From: Hymenobacter siberiensis
GTDB taxonomy: Bacteria > Bacteroidota > Bacteroidia > Cytophagales > Hymenobacteraceae
Direction of reading: 5' to 3'
DNA length: 64,000 bases
Assembly: GCF_018967865.2 (NCBI RefSeq)
Contig: NZ_JAHLZY020000001.1
Coordinates: 3,968,001 to 4,032,000 of the forward strand
The translations under genes and the position numbers were made by a program. Below, piece by piece: positions 1 through 8,770 of the stretch. A model generated the notes under the pieces. It searched no databases and had not been told where the DNA came from. It was given only the letters and a program-made list of their open reading frames with translations. Each line of letters begins with the position of its first letter. Position 1 is the first letter of the stretch.

Positions 1-206
1 CAGGTTGGTGACTTCGAGCACCGTGGTGGGCATTGCCGCCGTGCCCCGCCCGCCGGTGGTGAAGCGCCCCGCACCCTCGGCCCCCGGAAACGCCACCAGG
101 CCCTGCGCCCAGCTGGTAACCGGCAGCAGCAACAAGCTCAGGCCAACAGGTGAAGCACGCGAACCGGGCGCAGGCAAGCAAAAGAAGGTTTATGAAATTT
201 GGGCAT
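1..206 (-). pseudogene. Secreted pectate lyase-like protein, frameshifted, 5' end only
   Basis: On the minus strand an ATG at 206 opens MPKFHKPSFACLRPVRVLHL, then LLA and a TGA at 138-140. One frame over, the sequence continues as LSLLLLPVTSWAQ and then LVAFPGAEGAGRFTTGGRGT. Joined, these form a normal Sec signal peptide with an AQ-G cleavage site, followed by the start typical of family PL1 pectate lyases (AFPGAEGAG..TTGGRG). One base appears to be missing near 138-143 in the GGCCTGAGC stretch. The alternative is a non-ATG start (TTG) inside the second frame, but that would give a poor signal peptide. The gene runs off the left edge, so the catalytic part is not visible. Family assignment is by motif; the frameshift could be a sequencing error. 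Confidence 0.7.
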
Positions 207-452
207 ACTGGTTAATTGAGGCAACAACTTGCTCCCGACTGCGTGAATAGGGTGTAAAATTTTCCTTTTTGAAACTAAGTAAAAACCAGGCCAGTTGAAT
301 AGTACAGCCATTTGGCCGGCCTCGGCTCGCACGAAAAGCCGCACTAAAATTATGCTATTCCGGTAAAAAAATATACCTATTACCATTACGGGTTAATTAT
401 TAATTAATAACTTCATATTCATTCCTGCACGCTCGTTTTAATCCGCTTACCT

Positions 453-935
453 ATGCGCCCATTTTTTCTCGCCGCCGCAGTAACTTTTTTTGCCCTGGGT
501 AGCAGCCAGACCGTGGCCGCCCAAAGCGCCAGCACGCTGGCACCGGCCGGCAATGCCCAGGACCACATCGCCATGTCGTCGCGACCAACAGCCAGCAGCG
601 CGGCCCGGCCCATGCGCCTGGCGTGCGCGCCCCTCACCGGAACCATTTATGAGCCCAACGGCCGGCCCCTAGTGGGCGCCACGCTGCTCGTGAAAGGCAC
701 CCACGATGTATATGTAACCGATGCGGATGGCAAGTTCCACCTCACCGACCCCGTGTACCAGGGCCAGACGCTGGTGGTGGGCGCGGCCGGCTACACGCCC
801 CAGGAAATTGCCCTCACCGAATGCACGCTGCCGCGCCTGGTGCTGGAGCAGGCCAACGGTGCCCGCATTAAGCGCAACGGTAAGCGCGTTGGCCAGGTAG
901 TACGCCTCAACAACCGGAGCACCAATCTGAAATAA
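453..935 (+). CDS. Secreted protein with carboxypeptidase-regulatory-like domain
   Basis: A 160-residue protein. Residues 1-24 form a Sec signal peptide (MRPFFLAAAVTFFALGSSQ...VAAQ). Residues about 63-130 form one carboxypeptidase-regulatory-like (CarboxypepD_reg) beta-sandwich, recognisable from GTIYEPNGRPLVGATLLVKG, VTDADGKF and the VVGAAGYTPQEIAL strand. In Bacteroidota this fold usually sits at the N-terminus of TonB receptors; here it stands alone and is followed by a basic tail (RIKRNGKRVGQVVRLNNRS). It is probably periplasmic or surface exposed. No catalytic motif is visible, and its role is unknown. A terminator-like hairpin follows at 1012-1059, so it is likely monocistronic. Confidence 0.75.
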   Translation: MRPFFLAAAVTFFALGSSQTVAAQSASTLAPAGNAQDHIAMSSRPTASSAARPMRLACAPLTGTIYEPNGRPLVGATLLVKGTHDVYVTDADGKFHLTDPVYQGQTLVVGAAGYTPQEIALTECTLPRLVLEQANGARIKRNGKRVGQVVRLNNRSTNLK

Positions 936-1307
936 AAAGCTTCGGGCGGGCCGGTTTTTGGACTTAGGCCGGGTTCACGCATCGCCCGGATAAGGTGCGG
1001 AATACCTGGTGAAAAAGAGTGGTACCACGGCTTCAGGGTCGGGGTGCCACTCTTTTTTTGACCATCGGGTGAGCGAATGAGGTGAGAAGGAGCCGAATCG
1101 GGTCGCTTGATATTATTGATTTATAGCAAGATTAAAGATACATTAAAAATTTATTAATACAGAAAAATAAATAATTTGTGCTATATATGCAAAATAAATA
1201 ACTAGATTAGCTATTATTCTCCACTACCCGGGGTAGGAACCGACACTCGAAACCAACGCACGAAGCGTCGGCTTTGCGCCAGGAACCTGCTTCGTTACGG
1301 CCAGTCT
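936..1307. other. Intergenic region upstream of the polysaccharide locus
   Basis: This stretch holds the terminator at 1012-1059, then a strongly AT-rich block (about 1110-1215), then about 90 bases of mixed composition before the first export gene. The AT-rich block is the natural place for the promoter of the polysaccharide operon. I could not find an exact TAnnTTTG element there; AATAATTTGTG near 1170 is a one-base-short near match. Confidence 0.5.
1012..1059 (+). terminator. Rho-independent terminator
   Basis: AAAAAGAGTGG pairs with the later CCACTCTTTTTTT around a loop of about 22 bases, ending in a run of seven T. It lies about 75 bases after the stop of the 453-935 gene. The matching A and T tracts would let it work in both directions. 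Confidence 0.8.
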
Positions 1308-2090
1308 ATGAACTCATTGTTTTACTTCCGCGTGTGGGTTCTGGGGTTGGTAGTGGCAGGGCTGGGCTCGTGCGTATCGCAGCAGCAGCTGCCATACCTG
1401 CAGGGCAAGGACTACTCGACCCGGGCGGCGGTGCAGGTCGATAATGAGCGGCAGGTGTACCGGCTGCAGCCCGGCGACGTGCTCAGCATCCGGGTGCAGA
1501 GCGTGCAGCCGGCCCTGAACGACTTGTTCAGCGTGACCAGCGGGCAAAACATTCAGAGCGGCGACCCGGGCAACATTTTCTCCTCCGGGTACTCCGTGGA
1601 TGACACCGGCAGCATCAACCTGCCCACGGCGGGACGGCTGAAAGTGGCCGGCCTCACGGTGGAAGAAACCCAGCAGCTTATCCAGAAGGAAGTGGCCCGC
1701 TTCATGCGCGAATCCAACGTCCTAGTGAAGCTTACCAGCTTCAAGCTCACCATATTGGGCGAGGTACGGGCACCGGGGCGCTACTTCGTATACAACTCGC
1801 AAGCCACCGTGTTGGAGGCCCTGGGCCTGGCCGGCGACATCGGCGAGTTTGGCAACCGCACCAATATCAAGCTGATACGGCAGACGCCCAAGGGCTCGGA
1901 AGTGGTGCTCCTCGACCTGACCGACCCCAACCTGCTACGGTCCAAGTACTACTATCTGCTGCCCAACGACGCCCTGTACGTGGAGCCGCTGAAGGCCCGC
2001 ACCAGCCGTGGCAACGCCAACAACCTAGGGTTGGTATTCGGCGGCCTCTCGACCATTATTCTGCTCCTGAGCTTCATTAAGGCTAATTGA
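1308..2090 (+). CDS. Polysaccharide export outer-membrane lipoprotein (Wza-like)
   Basis: A 260-residue export lipoprotein. The N-terminus is hydrophobic and ends in a lipobox (GLGSC, Cys22). A poly-export domain follows (VYRLQPGDVLSIRVQS, about residues 49-140), and then an SLBB-type segment (LTILGEVRAPGRYFVYNSQA, about 148-225). The last 20 residues form a membrane helix (LGLVFGGLSTIILLLSFIKA), as is common in the Bacteroidota version of this family. It is expected to form the outer-membrane channel through which capsule or exopolysaccharide leaves the cell, partnered by the Wzc-like protein 105 bases downstream. It is the first gene of the export operon. The ATG at 1308 is chosen because it opens the signal sequence. 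Confidence 0.93.
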   Translation: MNSLFYFRVWVLGLVVAGLGSCVSQQQLPYLQGKDYSTRAAVQVDNERQVYRLQPGDVLSIRVQSVQPALNDLFSVTSGQNIQSGDPGNIFSSGYSVDDTGSINLPTAGRLKVAGLTVEETQQLIQKEVARFMRESNVLVKLTSFKLTILGEVRAPGRYFVYNSQATVLEALGLAGDIGEFGNRTNIKLIRQTPKGSEVVLLDLTDPNLLRSKYYYLLPNDALYVEPLKARTSRGNANNLGLVFGGLSTIILLLSFIKAN

Positions 2091-2165
2091 GTTAAGAATT
2101 AATAGTTAAAAATCAAGTGGTTAGAATCTAAACCCCTAACTCTCAACTTCTAAATCTTAACTCAA
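2087..2165. repeat. Imperfect inverted repeat between export genes
   Basis: TTGAGTTAAGA (2087-2097) is the exact reverse complement of TCTTAACTCAA (2155-2165). The enclosed sequence is AT-rich and has weaker internal symmetry (GTTAGAATCTAAAC and nearby TAAC repeats). The first arm overlaps the stop of the Wza-like gene. It could fold in the mRNA between the first two genes of the operon, perhaps as an attenuator or processing site; that role is inference. Confidence 0.6.
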
Positions 2166-2194
2166 TCAGCCTACCATTTTTCTACTCCTAATCT

Positions 2195-4579
2195 ATGGAA
2201 ACCCAGCCCGCTCCTGACGAGATTGATTTGCACGCGCTGTTTTTTAAGCTGCGCACCCGCTGGCCGCTGTTTGTGCTGGCCATGCTGCTGGCGGGCGGCT
2301 GCGCCTACCTGTACCTGCAGGTGAAGGCCCCGGTGTACGCTTTCCGGTCTACCATGCTGCTCGGCGACCAGGGCAGCGGCTCGAAACAGGCCCAGGAGCT
2401 GCTCCAGATGCTGCAGGTGCACGAAAAAGGGCCCAAGATGGAGGACGAGCTGGGCGTGCTCACCTCGACTGAGTTTGTGCGGCAGGCCGTGGCCCGGTTG
2501 CCCTACGCCGTGAGCTACTACGCCCAGCCAGCCACCTGGCTGAACAAGCTGCGGCCGTTGCAGGTGCGCGAGCGGGCGGCGGGCGCGGTGCCGTTTCGTG
2601 TCTGGGTCGATTTGCAGGCGCCGCAGCTGGCCGGCGTGCCCATTTACGTGGAGCCGGCCGGACCGGGGCGCTTCCGGCTGCACGCCACGGCCAAAAAAGG
2701 CACGCTTTTCAGCCTGCCCACCAGCGAGCGGATTTCGGATATCACCGATGTGAGCGTGGACCAGACCGGTGCCTGGGGCGATACCCTGCGCTCGCGCCTG
2801 CTCACGGCGGTACTGCAGCCCGAGCCGGGCATGCCGTTTGGGCAGGAGCCGGCGGCCTACTATTTCGTGCTGAACGACCTGAACGGCGCGGCCGGCCAGT
2901 ACCAAGGCAGCTTGGCCGTGCGGCCCATCGACCACGAGTCGCTCATTATCGAGCTGACCACCAAAAACACGGTTCCGGCCAAGGGAACGCAGTTTCTGGA
3001 CACGCTTATGACGCAGTACATTGCCGAAGACCTGCGCGAGAAGGACCAGACCGGCCGCAAAACGCTGACTTTCCTGAACCAAGAGATTGATAAGCTCTCG
3101 GGCCAACGGCGGCAGTCGGCCGAGGCGCTGGCCACCTTCCGAGCCACGCGCGGGGTGCTGGACGTGGCCGCCCAGTCGAGCACGGGCATCCAGCGCATGA
3201 GCGGGCTCGAGACCGACCGCGCCCAGATTGCCACCCGCCGCAAATACTACCAGAACATGCTGGGCTACCTGCGCGCCAACCGCAACGCCAGCCAGGTGGC
3301 CTCGCCCAGCAGCGCGGGCATCGAGGACCCCGTACTCAACAGCCTGATTATGCAGCTGAGCAACCTGAACGAGAAGCGAGCCGAGCTGAGCGCCACCGCC
3401 AGCGGCGAAAACCCGCTGCTAACGGTGCTCGACGGCCGCATCCGCAACACCAAGGAATCGCTGATTCAAACGCTGGCCAACATGAGCCAGGCCAACGATA
3501 TTTCCCTCCGCGACCTGGACAGCCAGCTGAGCCAGGTGCGTGGCCAGATGAGCCAGATGCCCGAAAGTGAGCGCCAGCTAACCTCGTTAAAAAGCACCAG
3601 CGACTTCAACGAGAAGAACTACAACTTCCTGGTTGATAAGCGCAACGAGGCGGCCATTGCACTGGCCACGAATGCGACCGACAAGAAAGTTATCGACCCG
3701 GCGCAGCAAACCAGCCCCGGCCCCGAGTCGCCGAAACCGATGCTGGCCTGGCTGATGGCCGCGCTGGCGGGCGTGCTGCTGCCCACCGGCCTGGTGCTGC
3801 TGCTGGACAAGGCCAACCGCCGCATTCAGGGCCGCGAGGACTTGGCCGAAGTCACGAGCATTCCGCTGCTGGGCGTAGTAGCGCACGGCTCAAAACACGA
3901 CAAAGTGACGATGCTGCAAGACCCCAAAGGGCCGATTGCGGAGTCGTTTCGCTCCATTCGGGTGAATTTGCAGTACCTGTCGGCGGGGATGGATAAGAAG
4001 GTGCTGGGCGTGACCTCGTCGATTCCGGGCGAGGGCAAAACCTTTTGTGCCGTGAACATTGCCACCGAACTGGCCATGGCCGGCCGCCGCGTGATGCTGG
4101 TGGAAACCGACCTGCGCCGCCCCACCGTAGCCAGCTACTTCAACCTCGACCCCGTGCCCGCCCACGGCCTGGCCAGCTACCTGCGCGAGGAAAGCACCCT
4201 GGACGAAGCCTGCCGGCCCAGCGGCGTGCCCCACCTCGATGTGATAACCTGCGGCCAGATACCCGCCAACCCCACCGAGCTGCTGGAGCGCCAACGCATG
4301 GCCGACCTCGTGGCCCAGCTCCGCGCCGAATACGACTACGTGGTGCTCGACACGCCGCCCGTAGGCTTCGTGGCCGAATATTTCGTGCTGGTGCGCTTCC
4401 TCGATGCCAACATTTACGTGGTGCGCCACAACTACACCGAGCGCACCCTGATGCACCAGATAAACGAGTTGCACCAGTCGCAGCGCATCAAGCATTTATA
4501 CATGATTATCAACGACATGCACTTCAACCACAACTACGAGTATCGGTATAAGCAGAAGGCTTATGAATACGGGTATTGA
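2195..4579 (+). CDS. Polysaccharide chain-length determinant fused to tyrosine autokinase (Wzc-like)
   Basis: A 794-residue inner-membrane protein. Residues about 1-55 form the first Wzz cytosolic and membrane segment. A long periplasmic region with coiled coil follows (about 270-480), and the second membrane helix is near 510-530 (PMLAWLMAALAGVLLPTGLV). The C-terminal BY-kinase domain has Walker A (SSIPGEGKT, about residue 610), Walker A' (VMLVETDLRRP) and Walker B (YVVLDTPP). The protein ends in a tyrosine cluster (NYEYRYKQKAYEYGY), the usual autophosphorylation site. It controls polymer length and export through the Wza-like channel. The fused bacterial tyrosine kinase layout is complete; no key residue is missing. 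Confidence 0.95.
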   Translation: METQPAPDEIDLHALFFKLRTRWPLFVLAMLLAGGCAYLYLQVKAPVYAFRSTMLLGDQGSGSKQAQELLQMLQVHEKGPKMEDELGVLTSTEFVRQAVARLPYAVSYYAQPATWLNKLRPLQVRERAAGAVPFRVWVDLQAPQLAGVPIYVEPAGPGRFRLHATAKKGTLFSLPTSERISDITDVSVDQTGAWGDTLRSRLLTAVLQPEPGMPFGQEPAAYYFVLNDLNGAAGQYQGSLAVRPIDHESLIIELTTKNTVPAKGTQFLDTLMTQYIAEDLREKDQTGRKTLTFLNQEIDKLSGQRRQSAEALATFRATRGVLDVAAQSSTGIQRMSGLETDRAQIATRRKYYQNMLGYLRANRNASQVASPSSAGIEDPVLNSLIMQLSNLNEKRAELSATASGENPLLTVLDGRIRNTKESLIQTLANMSQANDISLRDLDSQLSQVRGQMSQMPESERQLTSLKSTSDFNEKNYNFLVDKRNEAAIALATNATDKKVIDPAQQTSPGPESPKPMLAWLMAALAGVLLPTGLVLLLDKANRRIQGREDLAEVTSIPLLGVVAHGSKHDKVTMLQDPKGPIAESFRSIRVNLQYLSAGMDKKVLGVTSSIPGEGKTFCAVNIATELAMAGRRVMLVETDLRRPTVASYFNLDPVPAHGLASYLREESTLDEACRPSGVPHLDVITCGQIPANPTELLERQRMADLVAQLRAEYDYVVLDTPPVGFVAEYFVLVRFLDANIYVVRHNYTERTLMHQINELHQSQRIKHLYMIINDMHFNHNYEYRYKQKAYEYGY

Positions 4580-4622
4580 GACGGGAAGCAACTAACGGAA
4601 ATAGAACGTCATAGCAAAGCCC

Positions 4623-4667
4623 GTCATGCCGGGCATTCTGCGCATCAAGCAGAATGCCCGGCATGAC
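4623..4667. repeat. Perfect palindrome, GTCATGC family
   Basis: The arms GTCATGCCGGGCATTCTGC (4623-4641) and its exact reverse complement (4649-4667) enclose a 7-base loop. It lies between the Wzc-like gene and the flippase gene. It shares the GTCATGC end with the palindromes at 21465, 37017 and 59595. It has no trailing T run, so it is more likely a REP-like element or an mRNA-stabilising hairpin than a terminator. Confidence 0.85.
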
Positions 4668-4701
4668 ACTCACTCGCCTACCATCCAAAACCACCACCCC
4701 A

Positions 4702-6366
4702 ATGGCCTCCACCAACGAACCGCAAAACCTGACCGTGGTCACCGTCAATGGTGTGAAGTGGACGATGACGGCCACCATCGTCAACTCGGTGCTGCAAGTG
4801 GGCTACACCGCCGTGATGGCCCGGCTGCTGAGCCCCGCCGCCTTCGGGCTGGTGGCGCTGGCGGGCGTAATACTGCGCTTCGGGGTATACTTCGCCAAGA
4901 TGGGCATGGAGCGGGCCATCATTCAGAAGCCCGACCTGACGGAGCGTGATGTACGGGCGGCGTTCACGTCGTCGGTGGTGCTGGGGGTGTTTTTTGCGGG
5001 ACTGCTGGTGGCGGGCGCGCCGCTGGCGGCCAATATAGTGCAGCAGCCCGAGGTGGTGCCCGTGGTGCGGGCGCTGGCGCTGGGCATCCTCTTCAGCGGC
5101 CTCAACGGCACGGCCATGAGCCTGCTGCACCGGGCCATGCGCTTCCGGGCGCTGGCTATTTTCGAGATGGCTTCGTTTCTGATAAGCTACCTGGGGCTGG
5201 GCATGGTGCTGGCCTGGCAGGGCTTCGGAGTATGGGCGCTAGTGGGCGCCACGCTAGGACAGGGCCTGATAATGAGCGTACTGTCCTACGGCGTGGTGCG
5301 GCACACGCTGCGGCCGCTATTCAGCTGGGACGCTTACAAGCCGCTGCTGGCGTACGGCAGCCGCATGTCGGCCATCAGCTTCGTGGAATTCGTGACGCAG
5401 TCGCTGGACACGCTGCTGATTGGGCGGCTGCTAGGGCCGGCGGCGCTGGGCATCTACACCCGCGGCGGGCTGCTGATTGGGCTGCCAGTGTACCTACTGT
5501 CGAGCAACGTGGCCAAGGTGGTGTTCCCGTCCTTCAGCCAGATGCAAGCCAACCGGGCGCGGCTGCGCGAGGTTTATTTGAGCAGCATCACGCTGGTAGC
5601 CATGATTATTACGCCGGTGTGCGCCGGTGCCATGGTAGCCGCCCCGGAAATAGTGCGCGTGATGCTGGGCGAGAAGTGGATGGCCGCCGTGCCCATTCTG
5701 CAGGTCATCAGCGTGACGTATGTGCTGAGCGCCATCACCATGTTTGCCGGGGTGGTGTGCGATGCCACGGCGGCCCTCAGCCGCAAGCTGCTGCTCTCGC
5801 TGGTATCCCTGGCGGCGCTCACGGTGCTGCTGTATGGGGGCAGCAAATTTGGGCTGGTGGGCGTGGCCTGGGCCATGGTAGGCTGCGAGCTGTTGCGCAC
5901 GGCCCTGTATTCCAACATTATGCGGCGCGAGCTGGGCACGCCCCCCTTCGCGGTGCTGGGCGCCTACGGGCCGGGCGTGCTGGCGGGTGCCGTGGCCGCC
6001 GGGGCCATTGGGGTGGTGCGCCTGGGGCTGCTGGCCCTGCACGCGCCCGCCCTGGCCATGCTCATTGCCGAAATGCTGACCGGGGCTGGGGTACTGGGTA
6101 GCCTGGTGCTGGTGCGCCCGCCCGTGCAGCTGCGCACCGTGATGCGCGCCCTGCTGGCCCGTCTCACCGGCACCCACGCCACGGCCACCGACCGCCTGGT
6201 TCCGCGCCTGCTGCATGCCCTGGCCGCCCGCCTGGCCCGGCAGGCCGGTGAGGCACCAGCCACAGTGCCAGCGCCCACTACCGCCTTGGCCATCGAGCTG
6301 GATGCTGAAATGCCGGCCGAATCCCACCCCTCCCATTTTTCCACCGCTGAAACTGAGCTCGTCTAG
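4702..6366 (+). CDS. Wzx-type polysaccharide flippase (MOP superfamily)
   Basis: A 554-residue protein with about 12-14 predicted membrane helices. The region MARLLSPAAFGLVALAGVIL is typical of the polysaccharide-transporter branch of the MOP superfamily, and the repeat-like pattern continues through about residue 470. The C-terminal 80 residues are hydrophilic. It should flip undecaprenyl-linked repeat units across the inner membrane. An in-frame ATG at 4654 exists, but it lies inside the palindrome at 4623-4667 and would add 16 residues (MPGMTLTRLPSK...) unlike the family. The ATG at 4702 (MASTNEPQNL) is therefore preferred. Confidence 0.92.
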   Translation: MASTNEPQNLTVVTVNGVKWTMTATIVNSVLQVGYTAVMARLLSPAAFGLVALAGVILRFGVYFAKMGMERAIIQKPDLTERDVRAAFTSSVVLGVFFAGLLVAGAPLAANIVQQPEVVPVVRALALGILFSGLNGTAMSLLHRAMRFRALAIFEMASFLISYLGLGMVLAWQGFGVWALVGATLGQGLIMSVLSYGVVRHTLRPLFSWDAYKPLLAYGSRMSAISFVEFVTQSLDTLLIGRLLGPAALGIYTRGGLLIGLPVYLLSSNVAKVVFPSFSQMQANRARLREVYLSSITLVAMIITPVCAGAMVAAPEIVRVMLGEKWMAAVPILQVISVTYVLSAITMFAGVVCDATAALSRKLLLSLVSLAALTVLLYGGSKFGLVGVAWAMVGCELLRTALYSNIMRRELGTPPFAVLGAYGPGVLAGAVAAGAIGVVRLGLLALHAPALAMLIAEMLTGAGVLGSLVLVRPPVQLRTVMRALLARLTGTHATATDRLVPRLLHALAARLARQAGEAPATVPAPTTALAIELDAEMPAESHPSHFSTAETELV

Positions 6367-6380
6367 CTCCCGCCCTGGCC

Positions 6381-7493
6381 ATGAAAATCCTGTACGAACC
6401 CGAGGCGTTTTCCATCCAGGATGTGGGGGGCGTTTCCCGCTATTTCTACGAGCTCATCGACCACGCCGGGCCGGAGGTGAGTTGCGAGCTACCCGTGGTG
6501 CTCAGCAACAACATTTACCTGAAGGACCGCAAGCACACCCGCCACCTGGGGCTGCTGCCCGGCATACCGGTGCCCGGCCTGTGGCGCATGATGCAATATG
6601 CCAACCGCAGGGCCTCGTGCAAAGCCATTCAGCGGCAGAAGTTCGACGTGTTTCACCCCACCACGAACGACCAGACTTGGTTTCTGGATTTGCTGAACAA
6701 GAAGCCGTTTGTCATCACCATTCACGACATGATTCCGGCGCTATTCAGCGAATTTTACCAGCGTTCCGGTACCGAGCTGAGCACGCTGGCCAGCCGGGCC
6801 GCCCGTATTATCACGGTTTCGGAAAACACCCGGGCCGACGTGCTGCGCCTGCTGCCCGTGCCCCCCGACCACGTAACCGTGGTGCACCACGGCCACACCG
6901 TGCGCCACTACCCCTACCAGGACGCCGTGGCCACCCCCGACGACTACCTGCTGTTCATCGGTAGCCGCCGGACCTATAAAAATTTCGGGTGCCTGGTGAA
7001 GGCCTTCGGGATGCTGCACGCCAAATATCCCAGCCTGCACCTGATGTGCGCCGGCGGCGGCCCCTTCACCGAGCAGGAAATGACCCAGCTGCGCGAAGCC
7101 GGCGTGGCCGAGCGCACCCACCAGCTCGGCTACCTCTCCGATGGCCAGTTGCACCACCTATACCACCGGGCGCGGGCTTTCGTATTTCCGTCGCTTTATG
7201 AGGGGTTTGGGTTTCCTATTCTCGAAGCATTCGGCCAGCAGTGCCCGGTGGTGCTCAGCAACGCCTCGTGCTTCCCGGAAATCGCGCAGGACGCAGCCCT
7301 CTACTTCGACCCCAGCAATGCCGACGACCTGCGCGAGCAGCTCGACCGTGTGCTCTACGACCACGCCCTGCGCCAGATTCTGGTGCGCCGGGGCCAGGAC
7401 CGGGTGCGCGATTTCACCTGGGCCCGCACCGTGGCCGATACCCACCGCGTGTACGAGGAGGCGCGGGAGGACTCGCCGATGCTGGCCTGCTAA
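6381..7493 (+). CDS. Glycosyltransferase family 4 (first of a tandem pair)
   Basis: A 370-residue GT-B enzyme. The N-terminal domain opens KILYEPEAFSIQDVGGVSRY, with the glycine-rich acceptor-side loop. The C-terminal GT4 domain carries LFIGSRRTYKNF and the donor-binding stretch FPSLYEGFGFPILEAFG, whose glutamates are the classic E-x7-E motif. It is expected to transfer a sugar from a nucleotide donor to the growing repeat unit at the cytoplasmic face. It starts 12 bases after the flippase stop, so it is in the same operon. It is closely similar along its whole length to the next gene. Sugar specificity cannot be told from sequence. Confidence 0.93.
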   Translation: MKILYEPEAFSIQDVGGVSRYFYELIDHAGPEVSCELPVVLSNNIYLKDRKHTRHLGLLPGIPVPGLWRMMQYANRRASCKAIQRQKFDVFHPTTNDQTWFLDLLNKKPFVITIHDMIPALFSEFYQRSGTELSTLASRAARIITVSENTRADVLRLLPVPPDHVTVVHHGHTVRHYPYQDAVATPDDYLLFIGSRRTYKNFGCLVKAFGMLHAKYPSLHLMCAGGGPFTEQEMTQLREAGVAERTHQLGYLSDGQLHHLYHRARAFVFPSLYEGFGFPILEAFGQQCPVVLSNASCFPEIAQDAALYFDPSNADDLREQLDRVLYDHALRQILVRRGQDRVRDFTWARTVADTHRVYEEAREDSPMLAC

Positions 7494-7588
7494 CGAGCGT
7501 GCGGCCGTTGCGCTCACCGAATTGCCGCCAGCGCCCGGCTTAGCCCTTTTTTCTCAATCGGCAGCTTCGCTGCTTTAGCCTTTGCCCG

Positions 7589-8719
7589 ATGAAAGTACTC
7601 TACGAACCCGAAACATTCTCTATTCAGGACTACGGTGGAGTATCGCGCTACTTCTACGAGCTTATCCATCATGCCGGGCCCGGCTTGACCTGCGACTTGC
7701 CAGTGGTGCTGAGCAACAATCTGTACCTGCGCGACCGGGAGCACACCCGGCACCGCCAGTTTTTGCCGGGCCTGCCCGTGCGCGGGCGCTGGCGGGTGAT
7801 GCAGTACTTTAACCGGCGGGCGGCCCGGCGGGCCATTGCGCGGCAGGACTACGATGTGCTGCACCCGACGGGCAACGACCAAGCTTATTTTCTGGATATT
7901 ATGGGTGACAAGCCGTTGGTTATCACCATCCATGATATGATTTCAACCTTGTTCAGCGAGTATTTCCAGTCGCGGGGGCCCGAGCTGGGCCTGCTGGCTG
8001 CCCGGGCTGCGCGCATCATCACCGTATCGGAACACACCCGGGCCGACGTGCTGCGCCTGCTGCCCGTGCGGCCCGAGCGGGTGGTGGTGGTGCACCACGG
8101 CCACGTGGTGCACCACAACTCGTCCCCAGTGCCCGTGGCCGCCCCCGACGACTACCTGCTCTTCACGGGCACGCGCCGGGACTACAAGAATTTCGGTTGC
8201 TTGGTAAAGGCCTTCGGCCTGCTGCACCAACAATACCCCGGCCTGCACCTGATGTGCGCCGGGGGCGGCCCCTTCAGCGAAGCCGAGCTGGTGATGCTGC
8301 GCGAGGCTGGCGTGGCCAAGCGCACCCACCAGCTCGGCTACCTCACCGATGACCAACTCAACCAGCTATACCACCGGGCGCGGGCCTTTGTGTTTCCCTC
8401 GCTGTATGAAGGGTTCGGGTTTCCTATTCTCGAAGCCTTCGGCCAGCAATGCCCCGTGGTACTCAGCAATGCCTCGTGCTTTCCCGAAATCGCGCAGGAT
8501 GCGGCCCAGTATTTTGATCCGTACGATGCCGACGACCTGCGCGAACAGCTCGACCGCGTGCTCTGCGACCGCGCGCTGCGCCATACGCTGGTCAACAGAG
8601 CACTGACGCGGGTGCGCGACTTCACTTGGGAGCGAGCGGCGGCCCAAACCCGGCAGGTGTACGAAGAAGCCCGACAGGATGCCCTGGTTTTAACCCCTGA
8701 AACCCAGCTGTTCTCCTGA
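7589..8719 (+). CDS. Glycosyltransferase family 4 (second of a tandem pair)
   Basis: A 376-residue GT-B glycosyltransferase and tandem paralogue of the gene at 6381. Both open with KxLYEPExFSIQDxGGVSRY and share ITVSExTRADVLRLLPV, LMCAGGGPF, and FPSLYEGFGFPILEAFGQQC with nearly identical nucleotide stretches. The GT4 E-x7-E motif is intact. The 95-base spacer is the only gap. Divergence is concentrated in the N-terminal, acceptor-side half, which fits duplication followed by acquisition of a new acceptor. It acts in the same pathway as its neighbour. Confidence 0.93.
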   Translation: MKVLYEPETFSIQDYGGVSRYFYELIHHAGPGLTCDLPVVLSNNLYLRDREHTRHRQFLPGLPVRGRWRVMQYFNRRAARRAIARQDYDVLHPTGNDQAYFLDIMGDKPLVITIHDMISTLFSEYFQSRGPELGLLAARAARIITVSEHTRADVLRLLPVRPERVVVVHHGHVVHHNSSPVPVAAPDDYLLFTGTRRDYKNFGCLVKAFGLLHQQYPGLHLMCAGGGPFSEAELVMLREAGVAKRTHQLGYLTDDQLNQLYHRARAFVFPSLYEGFGFPILEAFGQQCPVVLSNASCFPEIAQDAAQYFDPYDADDLREQLDRVLCDRALRHTLVNRALTRVRDFTWERAAAQTRQVYEEARQDALVLTPETQLFS

Positions 8720-8770
8720 GGAGTACGGGGCAACCCGGCCACTATTCAACTACCAACCACGCAACATCCC

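Noticed and set aside
4654..4701. Upstream start for the flippase (MPGMTLTRLPSK...)
   Set aside because: The ATG falls inside a perfect palindrome, and the extra residues are unlike flippase N-termini.
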